DNA of 64,000 nt from Mercurialis annua. Its lineage: Eukaryota > Streptophyta > Magnoliopsida > Malpighiales > Euphorbiaceae. Under the pieces are notes generated by a model. It worked only from the letters and a program-made list of their open reading frames with translations, did not search any database and was not told the origin of the DNA. The position numbers and the translations under genes were made by a program. Below are positions 11,995 through 22,360 of this stretch, piece by piece (position 1 is the stretch's first letter; every line of letters starts with the position of its first letter). Location: contig NC_065570.1 in NCBI RefSeq assembly GCF_937616625.2, positions 50,831,665 to 50,895,664 of the forward strand. Direction: 5' to 3'.

Positions 11995-12362
11995 GGATAG
12001 TGGCAAAACAAATCTCAATATTTCATTTTTATTGCGATTTAAGTCTAAGGATCAAAACGTTACAAAATAAAGTCGTAACTTTTCAATTTTTGTTTTTTGT
12101 AGCCTAGTTTCGAATTCCAGTCACTTTGTTATAGTGTAAAAACGCGAAAGGTTAAAATTTTATTTGTAATGTTTTAAAACGTTGGGATTTAATATGTCGA
12201 TACATGTATTTAAAATGCTGACAACGTATGCACATAATTGCCGAAAATGGCATGCGCTACAAAATGCAAAAAATGAAAAGGTTGGGATTGTTTTTTCACG
12301 TTTTGAACATTAGTTTAGACCGTTAAAAAGATGAAATGTTTTGATTTATTTTGTCAATACCC
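11995..12362. mobile_element. Probable MITE with ~35-bp imperfect terminal inverted repeats
   Basis: The left end GGATAGTGGCAAAACAAATC (continuing TCAATATTTCAT) is matched by the complement of the right end, GGTATTGACAAAATAAATCA (continuing AAACATTTCAT). The flanks do not give a convincing duplication (5 of 9). The style resembles Mutator-like MITEs. There is no coding content. Confidence 0.5.
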
Positions 12363-13064
12363 TTTATTTAGATTAAATGAGTTTAATATATTATTTTAAA
12401 TAAATTTATTCAATAACATGTTTGATTAATTTATTTATATGTCTTATGTCGTATATTTTGTATTATAAATATGTTGTGTTTCACTTTTATTTATTAAATA
12501 TGATCAATTATGTTGTATTTGATTGGGTTATTATCATTTATAATGAGTGGATTGCAAGTTTCTGCTTATCTTAAGGTTTGAATAAATTAACATATAGAAT
12601 ACCCTCTAATGATGATTTGTTTCGCTTTGGTTTATTTTTTTCTTCTAATGCTCCAATTTTTAATGATGAACGATCTTTGTTAGACTTCAAATGATTATAC
12701 AAGAAAGTGCAAAAAAATTACTACATTATGTGTCTAATTGATGGATCTAGGCCCTTAAAACGATGTGGAATCATGAGGAAAACGCAATCAATTTGTTAGG
12801 TTTTTTGGATCATTAAAATATTATACAGGCAGCTCTTAACTTTTTCCACATTGTGTAATGTATTGCTAATAGTTCAATCATTAATTAATTAAAGGTTTCT
12901 TAGTTGGATAAATTAAAAGAAAAAACAAAAAAATTATATAAATTTTACCATATTTTATAATTTTAACATAAACATTAACTCTTAACAGTCTAAAATACAA
13001 AATATTAGTTTTATAATGGTTTAATCTAATAAAAAGAATTCAAACTCTTGCATATCTTTGCATT
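12363..13064. other. AT-rich spacer
   Basis: No gene, RNA gene or element boundary recognised in this stretch. Confidence 0.5.
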
Positions 13065-13557
13065 GGCCTAATCACTCAAAAATCCCTCACCTATAAACTT
13101 TTTTCAATTCCACCCCGACGTTGAAAATTTGTCAATTTTACCCACTTTTGAATTTTCCGTTTTCAATTGTACCCCAATATTTTAATTTTTTTACTTAAAT
13201 GATGAAATCATTCAATTAATTAAGTTTAAACATGAAATTAAATTCTTTTTTATTCAAAAAAGTACAAATATGTCCTTTATTTTTAAAAACTAACTAAAAA
13301 CCATAATCAAATTAACACTAATTTAAATTCTTAATTAATTTAACTAAATTTAAATAAATTTTAAAAATATACAATTAATATATGCAAGACATGGAGAATG
13401 TTTTAAACAAATTTTCAAACGCAAAACACGTTAATTTAATTTTTCAGGGTACAATTGAAACACAAAAATGCAGAATAGGGTAAAATTGACAAATTTTCAA
13501 CGTCAGGGTATGATTGAAAAGGGGCTAAAAGGTCGGGGTTTTTTGAGACATTAGGCC
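13065..13557. mobile_element. Mutator-like MITE with 9-bp target duplication
   Basis: The ends GGCCTAATCACTCAAAAATC and (complement of right end) GGCCTAATGTCTCAAAAAAC are inverted repeats, with matching GTTGAAAATTTGTCAATTTT / AAAATTGACAAATTTTCAAC further in. A perfect 9-bp direct repeat CTTTGCATT flanks it (13056-13064 and 13558-13566). Nine-bp duplication points to the Mutator superfamily. 493 bp, non-coding. Confidence 0.85.
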
Positions 13558-14086
13558 CTTTGCATTATAAACCGGACTTTTTAATTTTAGTAGTACTAGT
13601 TAATTTTCATCCTTTGTTGTAATTTTATTTATTTATTGAAAATCGATTTAATTTTGCCCACCTGACATGTCAAAGTGGAATTTCCAATTACATGGCTTAT
13701 TAGTGTTAAAAGCCAAATATTCCGTCATTTTGCAAATTAATCCAAATCGATAATTTCATCGCAAATAAATCTAATATTTTACTAATCAATTTAAGAGATT
13801 TTTAGACAGATTACGGGCTAAGCCCATAATAATGAGAAATATACGGTTGAGAGTTTCATTTTGGGGAATTACCATATATCCTTTTCTATATTGAATAAGA
13901 ACTTTTTTTATTTCAAAAACATTAAAAGAAATTTGAAAGATACGGTGATACGCGCGTATCTTTGGTTTTGCATGTCATCCGATCACCGAGATTCTCGCCT
14001 GTAAGTTCTCCATTTTCTCTAATAGTGTAACGGTTAACTTAGACCTTCCTCTTCAGTGTTTTTTTATTTCAAAATACCTTTTCGCA

Positions 14087-17000
14087 ATGGTAGAAACTAG
14101 GTCAGTTTCCAAAGAGTCCCCAACCAAAAAGCTTTCTATTCCTAATTTGAAAACGCTACCTCGCAAAAGAAAAATTGATTTCGTTCAAGGTCAGTCATCC
14201 ATGAAAAAAGGTAGAGATAAAAATCGCGAGGATGAAGATGACAATGATTTCGAAGACTTCGAAATTACTGATAAACGCAATGACAAGGGAGCTCTTGTTA
14301 ATCTAACTGAAATCAAGGTATTTTTTTTAATTAGTTTATAGTTGTGAGTATCTTTCATTTATGTGTTGCAATTTTGTTCCAATGTGGCTTTGTCAGTGTT
14401 GTTATTTTATTTTATTTTCATATTGGTTATAGGTTTTTAATTTTCTGGTTGTTAATTTATTGATTTGTTTGCTCATAATTGTTTATTTAAATCATGTTAA
14501 TAGTTTGTTTGAATTGAATTTTTCTTATATCTTGTAATTGTTTGTTAAACAAACTAAAAATATTAGGTGTATCAATGTTTTCTAATGCTGTGTTTATGGT
14601 GCATTACGTTTAACTTGGTCTGTGTTAATTTCTGGTATAATTTTTAATGTTACCAATGGTTCACCAGATATATACTACCGGTTATCCAGATTTTACAAAA
14701 TATAAATAATATGAACAAACTTGTGTTTTGGAGTGATTTTAGAAACTGTATAGTGATTGTGTTTTTTAATTATTCATATGCAGGATTGGGAATATTATAT
14801 TAAGACTCAAGATCATTTTTCAGTCAAAGTTAATCACTTTGTTGGTTCAGATGTCATTTCAAACATAAAAAACATGTTAGCACCGGAAACTTTAGAAAGA
14901 TTTTCAAAAACTTGTTTTGGGAGTTTTCTTGGTATGAATGAGTTTAAATTGCAATATCAATTGATCCATTCTTTGTTGTTGAGAGAGGTTAAGCAACCTG
15001 TTTTTTATGAGCTTTGGATTAAAGTGTCTGGTACATTACTCAAGTTTTCAATTGATGAATTTGCATTAATAACTGGGCTTAAATGTACTGGGATTTCTGA
15101 TTTGAGTCTTTATTCAAATTCTGTGTCTGATTTTAAAGCAAATTGTTTTGGAGACATTAAAAAAGTTTCTAAAAAATGTTTGGAGGATTGTTTTTTGTTC
15201 AAGCGTTGGACAAATGAGGACGAGGCTTTGAAGCTGGCTGTTTTATATTTTATCGAGCTGTTTTTGTACAATAACAAACCTGAATCCTATGTTCGCGAAT
15301 CACATATCAATTTAGTTGATAGTGGGGAGTATGAAGATTTTGCTTGGGGAAAATTTTTATTTCAGACCACTATTGAATTTTTGAAAAGCAAGCTGAGCAA
15401 TTTAAAAAGATGCGATTTTTTAAAAAAAAGTCGTAAAATTGGCGAAGCTCCTAAGCAACAAAGGTACGATGGATTCCCTTTGGCATTCCTGACATGGTTT
15501 TTTGAGTGCTGCCATATTTCAAATGGTACTTTGGCTGAATGTACTAGCAATGCGATCCCCCGTATTTTGAGATGGAAGGTTACAATTCGACGGGAGCGCG
15601 CGTATTTGCAGCGAGAATTTTTTCACCAATCTTCTGAACAGGTATACATAAATGTCTTTTTTGTTTATTTATGAAAAAAAGTTAGTATTGTGTTAGTGTA
15701 CTAATAGTTAACAGTTAGTTCCTGGTTAGGTAATGGCATTATTTGTTTTTTAATTTGTTTATTGTATGTAATTGTTGTTTAGTTGCGTTTACGTAACATA
15801 CAACCGACTACCGAAGAGAGATTAGCTATGAAGTTGGATGGTATGTTTTTGAAAGAGAAGACAAAAGTTCAAAATAATGAAGTTGATCATCGGGTCAGGG
15901 GTGAAACCAGTTTGAAAGGAAAGTTCACTAATTTGGAGGCATCTCAATCAAAAATGGTCAATGAATTTTCAGAATTCAAGACATATGTTCACTCCCAATT
16001 TGATGAAGTGAAGACCCAATTTGAAGAAGTGAAGAATATTTTGGATGACATAAGGAATGTCATTCAAGTGAATTTCAAAAAACTAACTGAGAAGGTAACT
16101 TATTTGAATACAGTTAGTCAATTTTAACTTTTCAGTCAATTACTAAAAAGTTTGTGAAATATTTGTACAGGTTGAGTCGTCCGATGATGGTTCTCCCTCA
16201 GAAGCAACTCGTACTGTTCTGCATGAGCAGTCAGTCGATGGCGAAAATGCAGGCAAACATGAAAACGAACATGAAAGCGCCAAACACGAAGTTGCCGACG
16301 ATGGTTCTTCATCGGGAGCAACTCGTACTGTTTTGCATGAACAGTCAGTCAATGGCGAAAATGATGGCAAAGTTGAAAGCGAACATGAAAGAGCCATACA
16401 CGAGGTTACTGAATTGGATGAACCCGACCATGATAAATCGAACTACGACAACAATACTGTTAATCCAGTGGATGCTGGATTGAAAGACAAATTTCCCTCG
16501 CATTCTGCAAATGACGATGTTATTGTCCAAGATGAAAGCAAGAAGGTTAACTTTTTCATATATTCTATTACATTTTTTTTTTATTTTTTTTTTATGTTAT
16601 TGTTATATGTGGTTCATGTGATTTTTGAGATTTATTACGTTATTTTATTTTATCCTTAGGTGGATGCAACTGACAACGAAGAACCTTGTTGCTCATTTGA
16701 TGATATTGATCCGAGCGCTTTAAATAATGCCATTGTCATAGTAGAACAAGAATACGAGAGAGCAAATGCTCGTGAGGTAATATAAGTTTTTTTAATAACA
16801 TTACATTATCGTTTTTAAAACAATTATCTATAAAATTTTAATGTGCCTTCTGATTAAGTATACTAGTATTAACTATTAGGCATACCATTGGTAACCATAT
16901 TGACCGTCTATGTTTTAACTTTCTCTTTTTGTTAGAAGCAAATTGTGGCTATTAGTGATGCTGTTCCTGAAAGAATTGTGACGACTAGAAAACGCATTAA

Positions 17001-17886
17001 GAAAAAAGGATTGAATCCTCTGGATGAAAACCTTGGGACTGATGTTCGTTTGCATGATCAAGATCATTTTCTTGATTGGATTGACGAGGAATTTAGGATG
17101 GAAAAAAAGTGAGTGTCTTGTTTCGTCTTTATATTTTTTTGCTTAATTTACTTTTTTATTAAGTTTCACAATTAATGTTTTTTTTATTAAATGAGTAGGA
17201 GAGATTATTATGCAAAGAAACATAATATTTTGCCCAGAGGTTTCCATTTCGGAGTGGACTTCATTCGTGAAAAAATTTGGTTCCATACAATAGCTTATAC
17301 TAAGCAGTGTTTCAATGATTCGGTAAGCTACTCCTTAAATGTTTTTCTGAACCTTCTTTGGTTTGCCAATAGAAGACATTTGGTTAACTGTTTTTTTGTT
17401 TACCTTGATAAACAGCATATTGATGTCGGTATGTACTATATTCGCAAGCAAGCTAAGTACCATCCACATAATGGGTTGCGAATAACTACAACGGATTGTC
17501 TATTTGACGATAGACTGAACGCGCTTTACAAGGAGTTTGGTAGGACAAAAGGCGATTGTTCTGTTTTACATCAACGCAACACGGTGGCTAGTCATATTCA
17601 AGGTTATGATTTTCTATGTGGCACGCATTGGAAGGATGTTGATGAAGTATTGTTCCCGATACACATGCCGAAGAAGAAACATTGGATATTGGGGCGGTTG
17701 GTTTTTAAAGATAGGGTAATATATCTTTATAACTCTTTGGATACTCCAACTTCTAACTCTGAAGCCAATAAAGTTGCTGCAAAATACTCTGTTCTGCTAC
17801 CTATTTTATTAAGCATACTTGACTTTTACCAACTTCGCGCCGATATGGACTTTACAACTGCTGCTTATCAAAAAACTCATCCATGA
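14087..17886 (+). CDS. Transposon-borne DUF1985 / Ulp1 (C48) protease-like protein
   Basis: Eight exons with GT-AG introns keep one frame and predict 886 residues: 14087-14317, 14784-15641, 15783-16094, 16171-16545, 16660-16776, 16936-17108, 17199-17322, 17416-17886. The start gives MVETRSVSKESPTKKL and a basic, nuclear-type N-terminus (RKRK). Exon 2 (residues 78-363) is DUF1985-like (...WIKVSGTLLKFSIDEFALIT then GLKC). Exon 3 is predicted coiled coil. Exon 4 is acidic and carries a 38-residue tandem duplication. Exons 7-8 look like a Ulp1/SENP fold: HWKDVDEVLFPIH, KKHWILGRLVF (His819) and IYLYNSL, where Asn836 stands in place of the usual Asp. The protein stops before the expected Gln and DCG cysteine segment, so desumoylating activity is doubtful. 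Known family role: SUMO-protease-like proteins captured by MULEs; function in transposition is unproven. Confidence 0.8.
16183..16410 (+). repeat. 114-bp in-frame tandem duplication in exon 4
   Basis: Two adjacent 114-bp copies start at GATGATGGTTCTCCCTCAG (16183) and GACGATGGTTCTTCATCGG (16297). Each encodes 38 residues beginning DDGS and containing ATRTVLHEQSV, GEN and EHE. Most changes keep the frame and the acidic/histidine character, so the duplication arose in a translated sequence or has been kept in frame. Confidence 0.9.
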
Positions 17887-18109
17887 AGTCATATTTTGAG
17901 AAGATAACCGGATTACATTTTGTTTTTTGGTTTTGAATTGTTGTTTTTTTGTTAAATTCTAAATATTGGTTTGTTTTAGTCTGAATATTGGTTTGTTTTA
18001 ATTTTGTTTTGTGACAGAATATTTTCACGTTACTGGACTATTATGTGAAATCAGTTTGTGCAAACTCTTGTTTTAGTTGGCAGCTTTTAATAGTTGTTGT
18101 TATTAATAT

Positions 18110-18670
18110 AATGTTGGTTAATCATTTGTGTACTATTAACATATAGTTGGTTAACCCTTACTGATTTTAATTTTTTTTTCACTAAATGTCGGTTCACCAT
18201 TTGTGTACATTTAAAATACACTTGGTTAACCCTTTTTTATTTTAATTTTTTTAATCCATAATAATGTTGGTGAACCATTTATGTACCTTTAACATACAGT
18301 TGGTTACCCTTAATGATTTCAATTTTTACTTTGCACTAAATGTTGGTGAACCATTTATGTACCTTTAAAATACACTTGGTTAACCCTTTTTTATTTTAAT
18401 TTTTTTTTAACTTAAATGTTGGGGAACCATTTATGTACCTTTAACATACAGTTGGTTACCCTTAATGATTTCAATTTTTGCTTTGCACTAAATGTTGGTG
18501 AACCATTTGTGTACCTTTAAAATACACTTGGTAAGACCCTTTTTTATTTTAATTTTTTTTTAACTTAAATGTTGGGGAACCATTTATGTACCTTTAACAT
18601 ACAGTTGGTTACCTTTAATGATTTCAATTTTTGCTTTGCACTGAATGTTGGTGAACCATTTAATTTATTA
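18110..18670. repeat. Tandem array of alternating ~76-bp units (152-bp higher-order repeat)
   Basis: About seven units start near 18110, 18184, 18261, 18337, 18413, 18489, 18566 and 18641 (partial), each with ATGTTGGTGAACCATTTATG followed by TACCTTTAA. Two types alternate: one continues ACATACAGTTGGTTACCC plus a TGATTTCAATTTTT tail, the other AATACACTTGGTTAACCC plus a TTTTTTATTTTAATTTTTT tail. Alternating neighbours are more alike at distance two than at distance one. It lies between the 3' ends of the two convergent transposon genes. Confidence 0.9.
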
Positions 18671-18837
18671 CCTTAAAATAGTTTTTTTTCCAAACCAATA
18701 CCATACTATACAATTATTAAGTACTTTATAACCAATAAATGCTGAAACCAAAACATATTCGTCAATATTCATCAATAAATGAATGAAACCAAAATATTCA
18801 TCAATAAATGCTGAAACCAAAAATTATGTATATATTT

Positions 18838-21162
18838 CTATAGTGGTATACCACGACAAGTTTTTTTGTTGTGTCCCTTTTTTCCACATTTGCTGCACTT
18901 ATTTCTTTGTGTTCCCTCCGAATATCCCTTTATTCTCTGTTTCTTAGGCCTTCCTGGTGGTATCTTTGCTATTGGCGGAAGTACTTTTTTTGTTGAAATT
19001 TCTACAGGGACATCCCATTCACTTTGATCCGGCATTGGATAAACAACTGGCTCGTATATTTTCATCAAATTCTCCTTTGTGAAAAAATGTGAACAGTGCT
19101 GGTAGGGATCCATGTGGTACTTGCAAAATATTGCAACGGCATGTGCACACGGAAGCTCGTCTTTTTGAAATCTACAGCATGCGCATGTCTTTTCACTAAG
19201 TTTCACTATAAAACTTTTACTACCATCTTCCACAGTATATACTTGACTTGTAACCGATGGTATAACCTGTAAGTAAATATTTAAAAGTACACTATTAGTT
19301 AACTATTAGCTATCCTATGGTAAACCAATTACTGACCAAAACAAATCACTTTCAACAAATTACATATTATAAAATTGTACCTGCATTCTCTGAGCTGTTG
19401 CATAATTATCCCTCAGCGCTTCTTCTGCTCTAGTTGACAGTTTAGTTCCTGTATAAAGTGCGACATCCCTATTTTTAAAACTCCAATTTTGAACTAAACG
19501 GCGCAAATACTCAAGGAGTGTTGCTACTGGTAACTCTCTAGCTGCCTTTATTGATGCATTAATAGATTCAGCAATGTTTGACGTCATTGTTGAGTATCTA
19601 TTGTTCGTTGAATGTGCTCTTGCCCATTTCCACAACCCAATACCTTCAAGGTATGGTCGAATCCCTGCGTTTATGCCATCGAGCTCAGCCATGAAGTACT
19701 CGCAACCCTGTACCGTGTATGCCTTTGCAGCCCCAAAAAAACATTCCCTCAACCTCTTCGGATCACCTCTAAAGTGGCGTTTTACGTTACTTAAAAGATG
19801 ATACATACAAATTGCATGAGTAGCTTGAGGAAAAACTGTTTCTACAGCCTTACTTATGCTATCATGCCTATCAGATACAATACATAGGCTGTCCTTTTCT
19901 CCAAAGGTTTCTTTTAATTTTTCAAAAAAATATTCCCAAGCAGCATCATTTTCAGAATCCACAACACAAAACGCAAGCGGAAAAATCTTACCACTCCCGT
20001 CTTGTGTGGATGCAGTAAGTAGAGTTCCTCCGTAGGTTGACTTTAAAAAAGTCCCATCCACAACAATAACCGCTCTACAATAGCTCCACCCCTTTATAGA
20101 TGCATCAATAGCCATGAACACATATTGAAATTTGTCACCATCAACTGTCCGCAAATCTACAACTGATCCTGGGTTGGTTTGCACTAACATATACAAAAAA
20201 CTTGGCAAAACTGAATACGAATCGCGTGGTTTACTTCGAACAGTGTCAAGTGCCTTTCCCCTTGATCTCCAAGCCTTGTTGTAATTAAGAATTACTCCAT
20301 ACTCTCTTTGAATATCAGTAATTATGTTAGCTGGTGTATACACTGTTTTGACATTCAAGAACCTTGATTTTATCACATCCCCGATTATAGAAGCAGTCGC
20401 TTGCCGTTTTTCTTCCATTCTTATTTCTAGAGGACATGTGTGACTTTTGAAAAATCTTCTAATAACAAAGAAATTTGTTTTTCCGTCTCTTGAAGCCCTC
20501 AATGTCCACTCGCAATTATCATCTACGCAAATAATCACATATTCAAGCTGACACGACTTCCTCACTTTATATTGAAAGTGGTTTTCAATTGCATAGAAAC
20601 TGAGGCATGATAACAGAATCCTCTTATCTTTGAAGATTTGCCCAACATATATTTCCTTCACACTAGAAGTCGTCACAATTTCAGAGTCAGTAAGTATACT
20701 AGTGGTGTCCTCTTCTTCTACTTCTGAATTTTTGCATATCATTTCTGCATACTTCACAATATCAAATGTGGCATTACTGAAAACAAAGTTTTCTGCTTGT
20801 TCTTCATTCGTATTTTGAACAGGTACACAATTGATGTCAACGAGTTGCTGATCTTCAATTTGTATCCTTGTGACGCACAATGGAAAATTTGTCGTTCTCG
20901 CTTCATCTCTTTTCATTTCAATGTAGAAGTGTAGGCTTTCATTGTCCTCAATATCCAAAGGTTGTTGGTTTGGTTCCAATTGATATTTAATTTCCAACTT
21001 CGTTTCCCAATTGTTCACTTTCAGCATACCACAAATCATGGAGTTCAATGTTTCAAAATCTGCATCATCTTTAACTAGAATTCCTTTTATTCTGTAATTT
21101 GAGTACCTAAACCCTTCATCCCATTCTCCGTTGTAGTAAACAAGTATTTTAAATGTTGTCAT
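18838..21162 (-). CDS. MURA-type Mutator-like transposase
   Basis: Two exons: 21162-19381 (594 codons) and 19266-18838 (142 codons plus stop), joined in phase 0 across a GT-AG intron (19267-19380); the total is 736 residues. Start MTTFKILVYYNGEWDE, giving a PB1-like N-terminus. Residues about 173-245 fit the MuDR N-terminal zinc-binding domain (VGQIFKDKRILLSCLSFYAI ... CEWTLRASRDGK ... HTCPLE). The MULE transposase core follows, with VVDGTFLKSTYGG (Asp369), SDRHDSISKAV (Asp431), then CMYHLLSNVKRHF, the family's C2H-type insertion; the catalytic Glu should lie some way downstream. STNNRYSTMTSNIAESINAS is the conserved end of the core. Exon 2 has a SWIM finger (CACCRFQKDELPCAHA) and a CCHC knuckle (CSKCGKKGHNKKTC). 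No stop or frameshift is seen; it is probably intact and acts in the nucleus on element ends. Confidence 0.92.
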
Positions 21163-22157
21163 TTCTGCAAAATAACATATATTTCAAATACAAATAATAT
21201 ACTTTTTGTAATCACAAACAACAAACAAATGTTAGTAATTGAATTAACAGCTTTTTGCTGAAAACTTATTATTTCATTGACACACTATTAGTACACTATT
21301 AGTTAACTTAAATTTTTAAAACAATTTTTTTTATAATATCCTGGTTTTATAATACAATCACTATATTCCTAAAATTTTGCATAAACTACAATCTGAATTT
21401 ATAGTCCACTATTGGTAAACTTCAAATTACGATCAAATACTGGTAAACTTCAACTTTCGATAACATACAGACAATTAATGAATCAACATAAACAATTTAT
21501 CACTCAACATTTAGCTACAATCAACGCAATTTTACATTGTTCATTATTGTTAACATATAGCTATTTTCCTAACGTAACAATGAATATAGTTCATCAATTT
21601 GTTTTTCAATATCAGTTTTCAAAGAAAATAAAATTTCATTCATCAAACCTGGATTTGATCCCTTCTCGTGTGATGATTGTTTTAATTCTGATGAATTGTA
21701 AGTCTCCTTCTTCTATGAATTATCCTCTCTCCTCTAATGAAATTGCTCTCCGATTAATTGTATTACTGCACTCAATATTTTCCTTTCTTCTTGCGTTGTT
21801 CATTATTCAATTTGAAAAGATCTTCATTTGAAGATTTGATTTGATTGCGAGAGAGATTATAGGAGGATAATTGAATTTCAGTTGGGTCTTACCTATTTTA
21901 ATGATCAACGTATTTTATCAATTTGGAAAAGTTAGTTTTGAGGATTAAAAGAAAGACATAGTAACTTTCAATTTTTAAAGATAGCCCAGTATCTTTGAGA
22001 ATATTATTGAATATATTAGGTATTCCTTATTTTTTCTCTCAATTTAATTATCTCAGTTTTCTGTTGAACTTAAATGCTAACTCCATAATTAGCAAAACTC
22101 TATTTTCAGAATTTCAGATTGTAACTCCTTGATGGAGTCTGCCTTCTGATCCGGTGT

Positions 22158-22360
22158 ATAGCCTGCAAAATAGGGTAGAAACTAATCGGACGGTGTATGT
22201 CCGATTAACTCTTTGATGTTAAAGTCAGTTTAGACTTTAAATAGCGCTTTTAGTATATGAATGCAATTGTATGTTTAGACATACCTCAAACTTTTTGTAT
22301 AGTAGTTGGCAGAATACCTAATAGACTTCAAATAGAAAAGTGATTTTTACTAAGTATTTT
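22158..22360. repeat. Second copy of the dispersed repeat at 1598-1800
   Basis: The shared core TGTCCGATTAACTCT..GATG.TAAAG, then TATA..AATTGT.T.TT.A...ATA and later GACTTCAAATAGAAAA-like sequence, is diverged but collinear over about 200 bp. Element type unknown. Confidence 0.55.

Larger units (their letters stand above)
13863..22026. mobile_element. ULP1-carrying (Kaonashi-type) Mutator-like element
   Basis: Two convergent genes, a + strand DUF1985/Ulp1-protease-like gene and a - strand MURA transposase, define a MULE of the ULP1-bearing group known as Kaonashi in plants. Candidate ends are GGGGAATTACCATATAT (from 13863) and the complement of the right end, GGAATACCTAATATATTC (to 22026); these resemble each other and MULE termini. 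The flanks TTCATTTTG and TTATTTTTT match at only 6 of 9, so the boundaries are tentative. GTTAAC/GGTTACC-type words recur throughout its non-coding parts. The group often lacks long terminal inverted repeats, which fits. Confidence 0.7.

Noticed and set aside
19574..20818. + strand open frames opposite the transposase
   Set aside because: Antisense shadows of the MURA coding sequence; no start context or domain.
21412..21831. 139-codon + strand frame upstream of the transposase
   Set aside because: AT-rich, Phe/Leu/Ile-rich, lies in the 5' flank of the minus-strand transposase gene, and has no recognisable domain; probably chance.
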